64,000 nt of DNA from Clostridia bacterium (GTDB lineage Bacteria; Bacillota; Clostridia; Lachnospirales; Lachnospiraceae). The DNA lies in NCBI GenBank assembly GCA_003246295.1, contig QKAS01000044.1, positions 1 to 64,000 of the forward strand, in the 5' to 3' direction. Shown one piece after another: positions 44,079 to 52,418 of the stretch; within the stretch, counting starts at the first letter, position 1; every line of letters begins with the position of its first letter. A model generated the notes under the pieces. It searched no databases. It was not told the origin of the DNA and saw nothing but the letters and a program-made list of their open reading frames with translations. A program made the translations under genes and the position numbers.

Positions 44079-45491
44079 ATGTCAGAACAGATTAAAAAAC
44101 CTATTGGAATTACTGAAACTGTACTTCGTGACGCACATCAGTCCTTGATTGCAACAAGAATGCCTACAGAACTCATGCTTCCAATTATAGAGACAATGGA
44201 TAAAGTTGGATATCATTCAGTAGAATGCTGGGGCGGTGCTACATTTGATGCTTCTCTTCGTTTTCTGAAAGAAGATCCATGGGAAAGACTTCGTGTACTT
44301 AGAAAAGGCTTTAAAAACTCAAAATTACAGATGTTATTCAGAGGGCAGAATATCCTTGGATACCGTCATTACGCAGATGATGTGGTAGAATACTTTGTAC
44401 AGAAATCAATTGCGAACGGAATTGATATCATCAGAATTTTTGACTGCTTTAATGATCTTCGCAATCTTGAGTGTGCAGTAAAAGCTGCAAACAAAGAAAA
44501 AGGACATGCACAAATCGCATTGTCCTACACACTTGGTGAAGATTATACGCTTGATTACTGGATGAATATGGCTAAAAAAGTAGAAGAGATGGGTGCTGAT
44601 TCTATCTGTATCAAAGATATGGCAGGATTATTATTACCATACAAAGCAGAAGAACTTGTGAAAGCATTAAAGAGTGCTACAAAACTTCCAATTCAGCTTC
44701 ATACACACTATACATCAGGTGTAGCAAGCATGACTTATATGAAAGCAATTGAAGCAGGTGTAGATGTTGTGGATTGTGCAATTTCACCATTTGCAATGGG
44801 AACATCACAGCCAGCAACAGAAGTTATGGTCGAAACATTTAAAGGAACACCATTTGATACTGGATATGACCAGAACGTTCTTGCTGAGATCGCTGATTAC
44901 TTCAGACCTTACAGAGACAAAGTTCTTGCTGATGGCCTCTTGAATCCAAAAGTAATGGGTGTTGATATCAAGACTCTTCTATATCAGGTACCAGGTGGAA
45001 TGCTTTCCAACATGGTTTCCCAGCTTAAAGAACAGAATGCAGAAGACAAATATTACGATGTTTTAAATGAAATCCCAAGAGTACGTAAAGATCTTGGTGA
45101 ACCACCTCTTGTAACACCATCATCCCAGATCGTTGGTACACAGGCTGTATTTAATGTATTAATGGGTGAACGTTATAAGATGGCTACCAAAGAAACAAAG
45201 GCAGTTCTTCGCGGAGAATATGGTCAGACTGTACAGCCGTTTAATAAAGAAGTACAGGATAAAGTAATTCCTGGTGAAGAAGTAATCACATGCCGTCCAG
45301 CTGATTTGATTCCAAATGAATTAGAGAAAATCGAATCTGAAATGAAAGAATGGAAACAGCAGGATGAAGATGTCCTTACTTATGCATTATTCCCACAGGT
45401 AGCTGTAGATTTCTTCAAATATCGTCAGGCGCAGCAGGAAAAAGTTGATATGACTGCAGCTGATTCAAAAAATGGAGCATATCCAGTTTAA
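44079..45491 (+). CDS. Oxaloacetate decarboxylase alpha / pyruvate carboxyltransferase subunit
   Basis: The 470-residue subunit is the carboxyltransferase of oxaloacetate decarboxylase, pyruvate carboxylase B and transcarboxylase 5S. Key motifs are ETVLRDAHQSLIATRM with the metal-binding Asp, FRGQNILGYRHYADD, the catalytic Lys in CIKDMAGLL and the metal His pair in LHTHYTSG. It lacks the C-terminal biotin domain of OadA, so it must use the separate carrier protein. An AAGGAGG site lies 20 bases after the beta-subunit gene. It ends before a strong terminator. Its presence beside a PccB-like subunit is unusual. Confidence 0.93.
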   Translation: MSEQIKKPIGITETVLRDAHQSLIATRMPTELMLPIIETMDKVGYHSVECWGGATFDASLRFLKEDPWERLRVLRKGFKNSKLQMLFRGQNILGYRHYADDVVEYFVQKSIANGIDIIRIFDCFNDLRNLECAVKAANKEKGHAQIALSYTLGEDYTLDYWMNMAKKVEEMGADSICIKDMAGLLLPYKAEELVKALKSATKLPIQLHTHYTSGVASMTYMKAIEAGVDVVDCAISPFAMGTSQPATEVMVETFKGTPFDTGYDQNVLAEIADYFRPYRDKVLADGLLNPKVMGVDIKTLLYQVPGGMLSNMVSQLKEQNAEDKYYDVLNEIPRVRKDLGEPPLVTPSSQIVGTQAVFNVLMGERYKMATKETKAVLRGEYGQTVQPFNKEVQDKVIPGEEVITCRPADLIPNELEKIESEMKEWKQQDEDVLTYALFPQVAVDFFKYRQAQQEKVDMTAADSKNGAYPV

Positions 45492-45509
45492 TTACAAATA
45501 AAACAACAT

Positions 45510-45543
45510 AAAAATCCTCCTCATTTCTGAGGAGGATTTTTTA
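45510..45543. terminator. Bidirectional terminator after the decarboxylase operon
   Basis: AAAATCCTCCTCA pairs perfectly with TGAGGAGGATTTT around a TTTC loop, with T tracts on both strands. It serves the operon and the convergent DUF1622 gene, whose stop codon lies in it. Confidence 0.92.
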
Positions 45544-45861
45544 TGCCCCATTCTCTTCGTTTTTAATTTCCCAGTGAATCAGGAATGTCAGTAGTGCTCT
45601 TAAAGCTATGATGCTTGCTACGATAAAAATTTCATTGATATCTCGAACAAGCACGGTTCGTAGTATTTCACTGCCGAGTTTAAATTCGAGTCCCATCAGT
45701 AAGCCCTTCGCAAGATGAAGTCTTGTCTCGGGATTTTTCGAGACATACTCCACAATTCCTTTGACACATGCAATGATAATAATTATGACACCTGTATACT
45801 CAAATAGCATGATAGCATAATTGATCAGGACTCCTAAAAATGTTTCGAGTATTGAAAGCAT
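45541..45861 (-). CDS. DUF1622-family membrane protein
   Basis: The 106-residue protein has two or three membrane helices (about 10-33, 60-75 and 80-97) and the DUF1622 pattern RLHLAKGLLMGLEFKLGSEILRTVLVRD. Function is not established for the family. A GGGAGGATATT site precedes the ATG. It is transcribed away from the TetR gene, across a spacer of about 190 bases, and could be the regulated partner. Confidence 0.85.
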   Translation of the reverse strand: MLSILETFLGVLINYAIMLFEYTGVIIIIIACVKGIVEYVSKNPETRLHLAKGLLMGLEFKLGSEILRTVLVRDINEIFIVASIIALRALLTFLIHWEIKNEENGA

Positions 45862-45961
45862 AATATCCTCCCATAAGAATAAGTACTGTTAATTATATGA
45901 TTATCCAATTGTTATTGAAAGTCAAGTGAAACATCAAATACTGAAAGACAAGTAAAACTTC

Positions 45962-45990
45962 TTGACTGGAAAATGAAAAGAGTATAGAAT
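45962..45990 (+). promoter_or_regulatory. Promoter of the TetR-family regulator gene
   Basis: TTGACT, exactly 17 bases, and TAGAAT lie about 60 bases before the regulator's start. Confidence 0.65.
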
Positions 45991-46002
45991 AACAACTGTT
46001 AT
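45989..46002. promoter_or_regulatory. Operator candidate at the TetR gene promoter
   Basis: ATAACAACTGTTAT is a palindrome of 6-base arms with a 2-base centre. It overlaps the end of the -10 box and the likely transcription start, a typical place for autorepression. Confidence 0.5.
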
Positions 46003-46049
46003 CAACAATAATAATTTCTTATTACTATTTTTCATAAAAGGAGTAAGAC

Positions 46050-46598
46050 ATGGCTAGAAAAGAGAGAATTACCAAAGAACATATTATTACAGCTGCATTT
46101 GAAATGGCAAAAAGAGAAGGAATTGAAAATGTCACTGCAAGAAAGCTGGCAGCAGAAATAGGATGTTCTACACAACCTATCTTTAGGGTTTATCAAGGCA
46201 TGGATGAAGTAATGATGGAATTATTTGGAATCATTTCAGAGTATTTTGAACAATATTATATAAATTATAAAGGGAATGAAGATATTCCATTTATCAGACT
46301 TGGGATGGCATATATTTCATTTGCTGAAAAAGAAAAAAATCTATTCTATGCATTATTTCTTTCTCAGGACAGAGGAGGAAAAACGTTATATGAACTCTTG
46401 AATGGAAAATCTGGAGCGTTAGTCCGTGAAATCAATAAATCGAGAGAAATGGGCGTTACGAATCCCGGTGATCTGTTTATGAAATTGTGGATTTTTATTC
46501 ATGGCGCGGCATGTATGATGATTACAGGAGACTATGACCTTCCGGGAGAAGAGACGGAAGTGTTGTTGATTGAAAGTTACCATGCATATGCAAAATAA
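46050..46598 (+). CDS. TetR/AcrR-family transcriptional regulator
   Basis: The 182-residue protein has the N-terminal TetR helix-turn-helix (ITKEHIITAAFEMAKREGIE, then VTARKLAAEIGCSTQPIFRVY) and a helical ligand domain. An AAGGAGTAAGAC site precedes the ATG. A palindrome in its own promoter suggests autorepression, and the divergent DUF1622 gene may be a target. The RpiR-family regulator gene follows 42 bases later. Confidence 0.93.
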   Translation: MARKERITKEHIITAAFEMAKREGIENVTARKLAAEIGCSTQPIFRVYQGMDEVMMELFGIISEYFEQYYINYKGNEDIPFIRLGMAYISFAEKEKNLFYALFLSQDRGGKTLYELLNGKSGALVREINKSREMGVTNPGDLFMKLWIFIHGAACMMITGDYDLPGEETEVLLIESYHAYAK

Positions 46599-46640
46599 TC
46601 TGTATCGTCAAACTGATAGAAAGAGAAATGGGAAAAGCTT

Positions 46641-47561
46641 ATGAATCAAAATGACATCATAACCAGGATGAATGAAAAATTTTCAGGAATGAGCAAAGGT
46701 CATAAAGCAATTGCGGCATATATATTTGATCATTATGATCAAGCAGTATTCATGACTGCAGCAAAACTTGGAGAAACAGTTGGAGTAAGTGAATCTACCG
46801 TGGTCAGATTTGCAATGGCACTTGATTATGAAGGATATCCACAATTTCAGGAGACGCTTGAAGAATGGGTGAAAAATAAATTTAATAAAGTACAGAGGAT
46901 AGGTGCCAGATATGGCGGCAGTTCTCAATCAGAAATCTTAACAGATGTTTTAAATTCGGATATCGATAAAATATCCGACACACTACAAAATCTTGATCCG
47001 GCAGCATTTGAAACTGCAGTTGATATTATATTAAATTCTAAAACTATTTATATTGTTGGGATTAGAAGTTGTGAACCGCTGGCAGATTTTCTTTCATTTT
47101 ATCTTAACATGATCAGGGGGAATGTTTGCCTGTTGCGTACGACAAGTGTAAGCGAAATGTTTGAGCAGATGATTAGAATTGATGAAGAAGACGCAATCAT
47201 TGGAATCAGTTTTCCACGTTATTCAATGAGAACACTGAAGGCAATGGAATTTGCAAATGACAGGAATGCAAAAGTAATTACAATTACAGATTCCGTACAT
47301 TCGCCTATGAACCTGTATTCTTCCTGCAATCTGATTGCAAGAAGTGATATGGTCTCTATTGTAGATTCTCTAGTCGCGCCATTAAGTGTAATAAATGCTC
47401 TGGTTGTTGCATTATGTCTGAAACGCCCGGAAGAAGTTCGTAAAAACCTTGAGACTCTTGAAGATGTATGGAACAATTATCAAGTGTATTTAAATGATGA
47501 AATCAACTTTATAGATGAGGAACCGATTCTCAATTATTCTCTTAGAAAGGATGAATCATGA
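46641..47561 (+). CDS. MurR/RpiR-family transcriptional regulator
   Basis: The 306-residue protein has an N-terminal RpiR helix-turn-helix (about 1-77; KLGETVGVSESTVVRFAMALDYEGYPQFQ) and a C-terminal SIS sugar-phosphate-binding domain (about 125-265; TIYIVGIRSCEPLADFLSFYL). Such proteins control sugar or amino-sugar genes in response to phosphosugars. No sugar gene is nearby, so its target is unclear. Its stop overlaps the flavoprotein gene by 4 bases. Confidence 0.93.
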   Translation: MNQNDIITRMNEKFSGMSKGHKAIAAYIFDHYDQAVFMTAAKLGETVGVSESTVVRFAMALDYEGYPQFQETLEEWVKNKFNKVQRIGARYGGSSQSEILTDVLNSDIDKISDTLQNLDPAAFETAVDIILNSKTIYIVGIRSCEPLADFLSFYLNMIRGNVCLLRTTSVSEMFEQMIRIDEEDAIIGISFPRYSMRTLKAMEFANDRNAKVITITDSVHSPMNLYSSCNLIARSDMVSIVDSLVAPLSVINALVVALCLKRPEEVRKNLETLEDVWNNYQVYLNDEINFIDEEPILNYSLRKDES

Positions 47562-48799
47562 GTACTATTATTGTCGTTGGCGGCGGGGCGGCTGGCATGA
47601 TTGCTGCAATCACTGCTTCAGAGCACGCGCAAAAAGTAATATTGTTGGAGAAAAATGAGAAGTTAGGTAAAAAGGTATTCATCACAGGAAAAGGAAGATG
47701 TAATGTGACGAATGCGTGTGAAGCAGATACTTTTTTTGAAAATATAATCAGTAATCCCAAATTCCTATATAGCAGTTATTATACATTTGATAATCAGGCA
47801 GTGATTGATTTTTTTGAAAAAGCAGGATGCCCTCTGAAAATTGAACGAGGAGACAGAGTATTTCCGGTGTCTGATCATTCTTCGGATGTTATTAGAACAT
47901 TAGCTAATTTGCTGAGTCAAAATAAAGTGGATGTCAGGTTAAACACAAAAGTGAAATCGCTTCTCATAAGAAATGGAAAAATAACGGGCGTTACCATAAA
48001 CGATGGCAGCAAATTGATGGCTGATGCAGTCATTCTTGCTACGGGAGGAATCTCATATCCTTTAACGGGTTCTGATGGAGATGGCATCCGCATGGCAGAA
48101 GAAGCGGGGCATAAAACGACAGAAATGAAACCAGCACTTGTTCCTTTTGTGTTAAAAGAGAATTTTTATCAGGAACTGCAGGGACTTGCTCTAAAAAATG
48201 CTGGCGCAAAATTAACTTATCAGGGAAAAGTAATCTATGAAGGTTTTGGTGAGATGTTGTTCACACATTTTGGCATCAGTGGACCTTTGATTCTTTCTGC
48301 AAGCAGTACGTATTCAAAAAAAATAAAAAAAAGTAATGACGAAATGACTTTAACACTGGATTTGAAACCAGCACTTTCTATAGAACAGCTTGATAAAAGA
48401 ATTCTTAGAGATTTTGAAGAGAACAGAAATAAACAATTTAAGAATGCAATAGCGGGATTGTTCCCATTAAAATTAATCCCGGTTATGATTAGAGAATCAG
48501 GAATCGATCCGGAAAAACCTGTCTATGAAATCAGTAAAGAAGAAAGAAAAGAGTTTGGACATTTGATTAAAAACTGGAATATGACTGTGACTGAGACCAG
48601 AAGCTTCCGTGAAGCAATCATTACACAAGGTGGTGTCAGCGTAAAGGAGATTAACCCATCGACGATGGAATCAAAACGGATTAAAGGATTATTTTTTGCT
48701 GGAGAGATGATAGATGTGGATGCTTTGACAGGTGGTTTTAATCTTCAAATCGCTTGGTCAACAGGATATCTTGCAGGAGAGTCTGCGAATAAGGTATAA
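47558..48799 (+). CDS. HI0933/YhiN-family FAD-dependent oxidoreductase
   Basis: The 413-residue flavoprotein opens with the dinucleotide fold VVGGGAAGMIAAITASEHA and the family motif KLGKKVFITGKGRCNVTN. Further motifs are ATGGISYPLTGSDGDG near 165 and the C-terminal GLFFAGEMIDVDALTGGFNLQ. The family has FAD and a mainly unknown substrate. It is read by an ATGA overlap with the RpiR gene and precedes cmk, an order found in other Clostridia. Confidence 0.93.
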   Translation: MSTIIVVGGGAAGMIAAITASEHAQKVILLEKNEKLGKKVFITGKGRCNVTNACEADTFFENIISNPKFLYSSYYTFDNQAVIDFFEKAGCPLKIERGDRVFPVSDHSSDVIRTLANLLSQNKVDVRLNTKVKSLLIRNGKITGVTINDGSKLMADAVILATGGISYPLTGSDGDGIRMAEEAGHKTTEMKPALVPFVLKENFYQELQGLALKNAGAKLTYQGKVIYEGFGEMLFTHFGISGPLILSASSTYSKKIKKSNDEMTLTLDLKPALSIEQLDKRILRDFEENRNKQFKNAIAGLFPLKLIPVMIRESGIDPEKPVYEISKEERKEFGHLIKNWNMTVTETRSFREAIITQGGVSVKEINPSTMESKRIKGLFFAGEMIDVDALTGGFNLQIAWSTGYLAGESANKV

Positions 48800-48876
48800 T
48801 GATATAGGACAAAATGTTATTTAACTTAGTATTATGTATAAAACATTAATAATGGATGATTTACCGGAGGTTGAAA

Positions 48877-49545
48877 ATGGGTTTTAGTATTGCTATAGAT
48901 GGTCCGGCTGGCGCAGGCAAAAGTACGATGGCTAAGGTTGTGGCAAAAAAATTAAATTTTATTTATGTGGATACGGGAGCGATGTATCGTGCCATGGCTT
49001 TATTCTTGCTAAGAAATAAGATAGACGCTCAGGATGCTGAGAAAATCAGCATAAAATGTCAGGAAGCAGATATAACAATCAAATATGAGAATGAGGAACA
49101 GGTTATTTATCTGAATAACGAAAATGTAAACGGACTGATCAGAACGGAAGAAGTTGGAAATATGGCATCGGCAAGTTCTGTGAATAAAGAAGTTAGGCTG
49201 AAATTGGTTGATTTGCAGAGAAAACTTGCACAGACAGCAGATGTTGTTATGGACGGAAGGGACATTGGAACACATGTATTGCCACAAGCGAATCTTAAAA
49301 TATATTTGACGGCAGATGCTGGCATCAGAGCACAGAGAAGATATCATGAATTAAAAATCAAAGGAATCGACTCAAATGTGGAACAGATAAAAAAAGATAT
49401 TTTAGAACGTGATGAACGTGATATGACGCGAGAAATTTCACCGCTTCGCCAGGCGGAGGATGCATTTTTGATTGACACCTCCTATATGACGATCGAAGAA
49501 GCAGTAGATGCCATCATGAAACTTTATAAGAGTACATTGATTTAA
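48877..49545 (+). CDS. cmk: Cytidylate kinase
   Basis: The enzyme phosphorylates CMP and dCMP with ATP. The start at 48877 follows CGGAGGTTGAAA and gives 222 residues, the usual size. The P-loop is IDGPAGAGKSTMAK, and the conserved YVDTGAMYRAMA, VVMDGRDIGTHVLP and late DERDMTREISPLRQAEDA motifs are present. It is followed by ispH and rpsA, a known Firmicute order. Confidence 0.97.
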   Translation: MGFSIAIDGPAGAGKSTMAKVVAKKLNFIYVDTGAMYRAMALFLLRNKIDAQDAEKISIKCQEADITIKYENEEQVIYLNNENVNGLIRTEEVGNMASASSVNKEVRLKLVDLQRKLAQTADVVMDGRDIGTHVLPQANLKIYLTADAGIRAQRRYHELKIKGIDSNVEQIKKDILERDERDMTREISPLRQAEDAFLIDTSYMTIEEAVDAIMKLYKSTLI

Positions 49546-49565
49546 GAAAAGATTTGGAGAAACAA

Positions 49566-50414
49566 ATGGAAGTAATCGTAGCAAAAACAGCAGGATTCTG
49601 TTTTGGAGTAGAAAGAGCAGTTGAAAAAGTCTATAAACAGACAGAGACAGGAAAAAAGATATACACATATGGCCCCATCATACATAATGACCAAGTAGTA
49701 AAAGATCTGGAAAATAAAGGTGTTACTGTGCTTAAAAACCTTGAAGATGTGAAAACTGTAAAGGATGGGACTGTCATTATAAGATCTCATGGAGTATCTG
49801 AGGAGGTTTGTGAAAAGATTGCACAGGAAGGTTTGGAATGTGTGGATGCAACCTGCCCATTTGTAAAGAGAATTCATAATACGGTCGCAAAAGAAAGTCG
49901 AACTGGAAGAAAAATTGTTATTATTGGCAATGATGGTCACCCAGAAGTGGAAGGAATCAAGGGGTGGGCAGTCACGCCAGCCGTTGTAGTTGAATCAGAA
50001 GAAGAAGCAATAAATTTTACAGCAGATGAGGGAGACAGGCTGTGCATTGTCTGCCAAACGACATTTAACCATAACAAATTTCAAGAATTAGTTGAAATTT
50101 TCCAAAAAAAAGGTTATGATATACTTGTTGTGAACACGATATGTAACGCAACTGAGGAGCGGCAAACGGAAGCAAAGATGATTGCAGGTCAGGTCGATGC
50201 TATGATAGTAATAGGCGGCGCTCACAGTTCCAACACCCGGAAGCTCTTTGAAATATGCAGCCGGGAATGTGAGAACACTTATTTTATACAGACACTGGAT
50301 GACTTGAATTTAGATTTCCCTAAATCTGTCCGACTGGTGGGTATTACCGCAGGGGCTTCTACCCCAAATAATATAATTGAGGAGGTTCAAAATTATGTCA
50401 GAATTAACTTTTGA
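49566..50414 (+). CDS. ispH: 4-hydroxy-3-methylbut-2-enyl diphosphate reductase
   Basis: This enzyme performs the last step of the MEP isoprenoid pathway, giving IPP and DMAPP. I choose ATG 49566 with TTGGAGA 6 bases upstream, giving 282 residues. The three cluster cysteines lie in GFCFGVERA, DATCPFVKRI and NTICNATEERQ, and the diphosphate-binding His in IRSHGV and GHPEV are kept. Its end overlaps the rpsA start by 20 bases. In many Clostridia the two are fused or adjacent. Confidence 0.96.
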   Translation: MEVIVAKTAGFCFGVERAVEKVYKQTETGKKIYTYGPIIHNDQVVKDLENKGVTVLKNLEDVKTVKDGTVIIRSHGVSEEVCEKIAQEGLECVDATCPFVKRIHNTVAKESRTGRKIVIIGNDGHPEVEGIKGWAVTPAVVVESEEEAINFTADEGDRLCIVCQTTFNHNKFQELVEIFQKKGYDILVVNTICNATEERQTEAKMIAGQVDAMIVIGGAHSSNTRKLFEICSRECENTYFIQTLDDLNLDFPKSVRLVGITAGASTPNNIIEEVQNYVRINF

Positions 50415-51525
50415 ACAAATGTTAGAAGAATCATTTAAGACAATACACACAGGAGAGGTTATTGAGGGTACAATCATTGATGTAAAACCGGATGAAGCAA
50501 TTTTAAACATCGGATACAAGTCAGATGGAATCCTGACTAGAAATGAATATACAAACACAGCAAATGTTGATCTCACAACTGTCCTGAAGACAGGTGACAA
50601 ATTAGAAGTTAAAGTTTTAAAAGTAAATGACGGTGACGGACAGGTTCTACTGACCTACAAACGTCTTGCAGCAGACAGAGGAAGCAAAAGAATTGAAGAA
50701 GCTTTCAATAATAAAGAAGTACTTACTGCGAAAGTAACACAGGTTCTTGATGGTGGTATTTGTGCAGTTGTAGAAGAAATCAGAATTTTCATACCTGCAA
50801 GTTTGGTTTCTGATTCTTATGAAAAAGACCTTACAAAATATGCTGGACAGGAAATTAGTTTTGTAATCAGTGAGTACAATCCAAAGAGAAGAAGATATAT
50901 TGGTGATCGTAGACAACTTATCGTAGCTCAGAAAGCGGAAATGCAGAAAGAACTTCTTGGAAGAATTAAAGAAGGCGATATTGTTGAAGGAACCGTTAAA
51001 AATGTAACAGATTTTGGTGCGTTTATTGACCTTGGTGGCGCAGATGGATTATTACATATCTCCGAAATGTCATGGGGAAGAGTAGAAAATCCTAAAAAAG
51101 TATTTAAAGTTGGCGATAAAGTAAATGTATTGATCAAAGAAATTGCAGATACAAAAATTGCTTTAAGTCTTAAATTCGATAATGCAAATCCATGGAAAGA
51201 TGCTGCAGAGAAATATGCAGTTGGCAATGTTGTTACAGGCGTAGTTGCTAGAATGACTGACTTTGGAGCATTTGTAGAACTTGAAACTGGTGTGGATGCA
51301 CTGTTACATGTTTCTCAGATCGCTAAAGAACATATTGAAAAACCATCTGATGTATTAAAAACAGGAGATGAAGTAACAGCTAAAGTAGTTGATTTCAATG
51401 AAGATGACAAAAAAATCAGCTTAAGCATCAAGGCGCTTCTTGCTCCGGATGCACCAGCAGAAGAATCAAATGAAGATGTTGTATCTGTTGATATCGATGC
51501 TGTGATTGCAGAAGAAGAAGAATAA
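50395..51525 (+). CDS. rpsA: Ribosomal protein S1 homologue (four S1 domains)
   Basis: The start at 50395 follows GAGGAGGTTCAAAATT, placed inside the end of ispH. The 376-residue protein has four S1 RNA-binding repeats (about 17-85, 103-167, 188-257 and 274-341); the third and fourth are best conserved (VKNVTDFGAFIDLGGADGLLH, VARMTDFGAFVELETGVDALLH). It ends in an acidic tail. It should bind mRNA on the ribosome. It is shorter than the six-domain enterobacterial S1, as is usual in Firmicutes. Confidence 0.93.
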   Translation: MSELTFEQMLEESFKTIHTGEVIEGTIIDVKPDEAILNIGYKSDGILTRNEYTNTANVDLTTVLKTGDKLEVKVLKVNDGDGQVLLTYKRLAADRGSKRIEEAFNNKEVLTAKVTQVLDGGICAVVEEIRIFIPASLVSDSYEKDLTKYAGQEISFVISEYNPKRRRYIGDRRQLIVAQKAEMQKELLGRIKEGDIVEGTVKNVTDFGAFIDLGGADGLLHISEMSWGRVENPKKVFKVGDKVNVLIKEIADTKIALSLKFDNANPWKDAAEKYAVGNVVTGVVARMTDFGAFVELETGVDALLHVSQIAKEHIEKPSDVLKTGDEVTAKVVDFNEDDKKISLSIKALLAPDAPAEESNEDVVSVDIDAVIAEEEE

Positions 51526-51562
51526 AAATATCAAGTGATATTTTATAAAGGATGAATCGCAT

Positions 51563-52339
51563 ATGGTATATGACTACGAGTACTTTAAAAAAGCCGTATT
51601 GGAACTGACCAAGATTGATCTGAATGCTTACAAAGAAAAGCAGATGAAGCGAAGAATTGACACACTGATTCTTAAAAACAAGATTGATGGATATCAGAAT
51701 TTTGTTCAGGCATTGAAGCAGGACAAAAAACTTTTTGAAGAGTTCGTTACCTATCTGACGATTAATGTGTCTGAGTTTTACAGAAATCCGGAGCAGTGGG
51801 AAATCATTGACAAAGATGTAATACCGGAATTAATTAAAAAATTTGGACAAAATCTGAAGATATGGAGTGCAGCATGTTCTACAGGTGATGAACCTTATTC
51901 TCTGGTAATGGCATTATCAAAACATATGCCGCTCAGTAAAATTAAAATCTTTGCAACGGATCTTGATAAAGTGGTTATAGAAAAGGCAAAAGCTGGACTT
52001 TATTCAGCGAAAAGTATTGAAAGTGTACCGGCTGATTTAAAAAAGAAGTATTTTACTCAGATAGGACCATCTTTTAAAATTGCTGATGAAGTAAAAGCAT
52101 GTGTTGAGTTCAAGGAACACAATTTATTAAAAGATACTTATCCACAGAATTATGATTTTATTGTTTGCAGAAACGTTCTGATTTATTTTACTGAAGAAGC
52201 AAAAGACGAGGTTTTTGTTAAGTTTTTGAAGTCGCTAAAACCAGGTGGTGTACTCTTCATTGGAAGTACGGAACAAATTGTAAATTATAAAGCACTCGGC
52301 TATAACAGAAAGAGTTCATTTTTCTACGAGAGACCATAA
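51563..52339 (+). CDS. cheR: CheR-type chemoreceptor methyltransferase
   Basis: The 258-residue protein methylates receptor glutamates using SAM. An N-terminal helical domain (about 1-75) with VYLTINVSEFYRNPEQWE-like sequence precedes the SAM-binding domain: IWSAACSTGDEPYSLVM, FATDLDKVVIEKAKAGLYS and DFIVCRNVLIYF. It lies 37 bases after rpsA with an AAAGGATG site, outside any chemotaxis cluster. The orphan receptor at 13906 could be among its substrates. Confidence 0.94.
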   Translation: MVYDYEYFKKAVLELTKIDLNAYKEKQMKRRIDTLILKNKIDGYQNFVQALKQDKKLFEEFVTYLTINVSEFYRNPEQWEIIDKDVIPELIKKFGQNLKIWSAACSTGDEPYSLVMALSKHMPLSKIKIFATDLDKVVIEKAKAGLYSAKSIESVPADLKKKYFTQIGPSFKIADEVKACVEFKEHNLLKDTYPQNYDFIVCRNVLIYFTEEAKDEVFVKFLKSLKPGGVLFIGSTEQIVNYKALGYNRKSSFFYERP

Positions 52340-52346
52340 TAAAAAT

Positions 52347-52378
52347 AAAGCCAGACAGCTATGCTGCCTGGCTTTTTT
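52347..52378. terminator. Bidirectional terminator after cheR
   Basis: AAAGCCAG-CAG pairs with CTG-CTGGCTTT around a short loop, with T tracts in both directions, between cheR and the convergent nuclease gene. Confidence 0.9.
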
Positions 52379-52418
52379 ATGCAATTTATTTCGTATTGAA
52401 ATATCGAAGAAAGTATGA

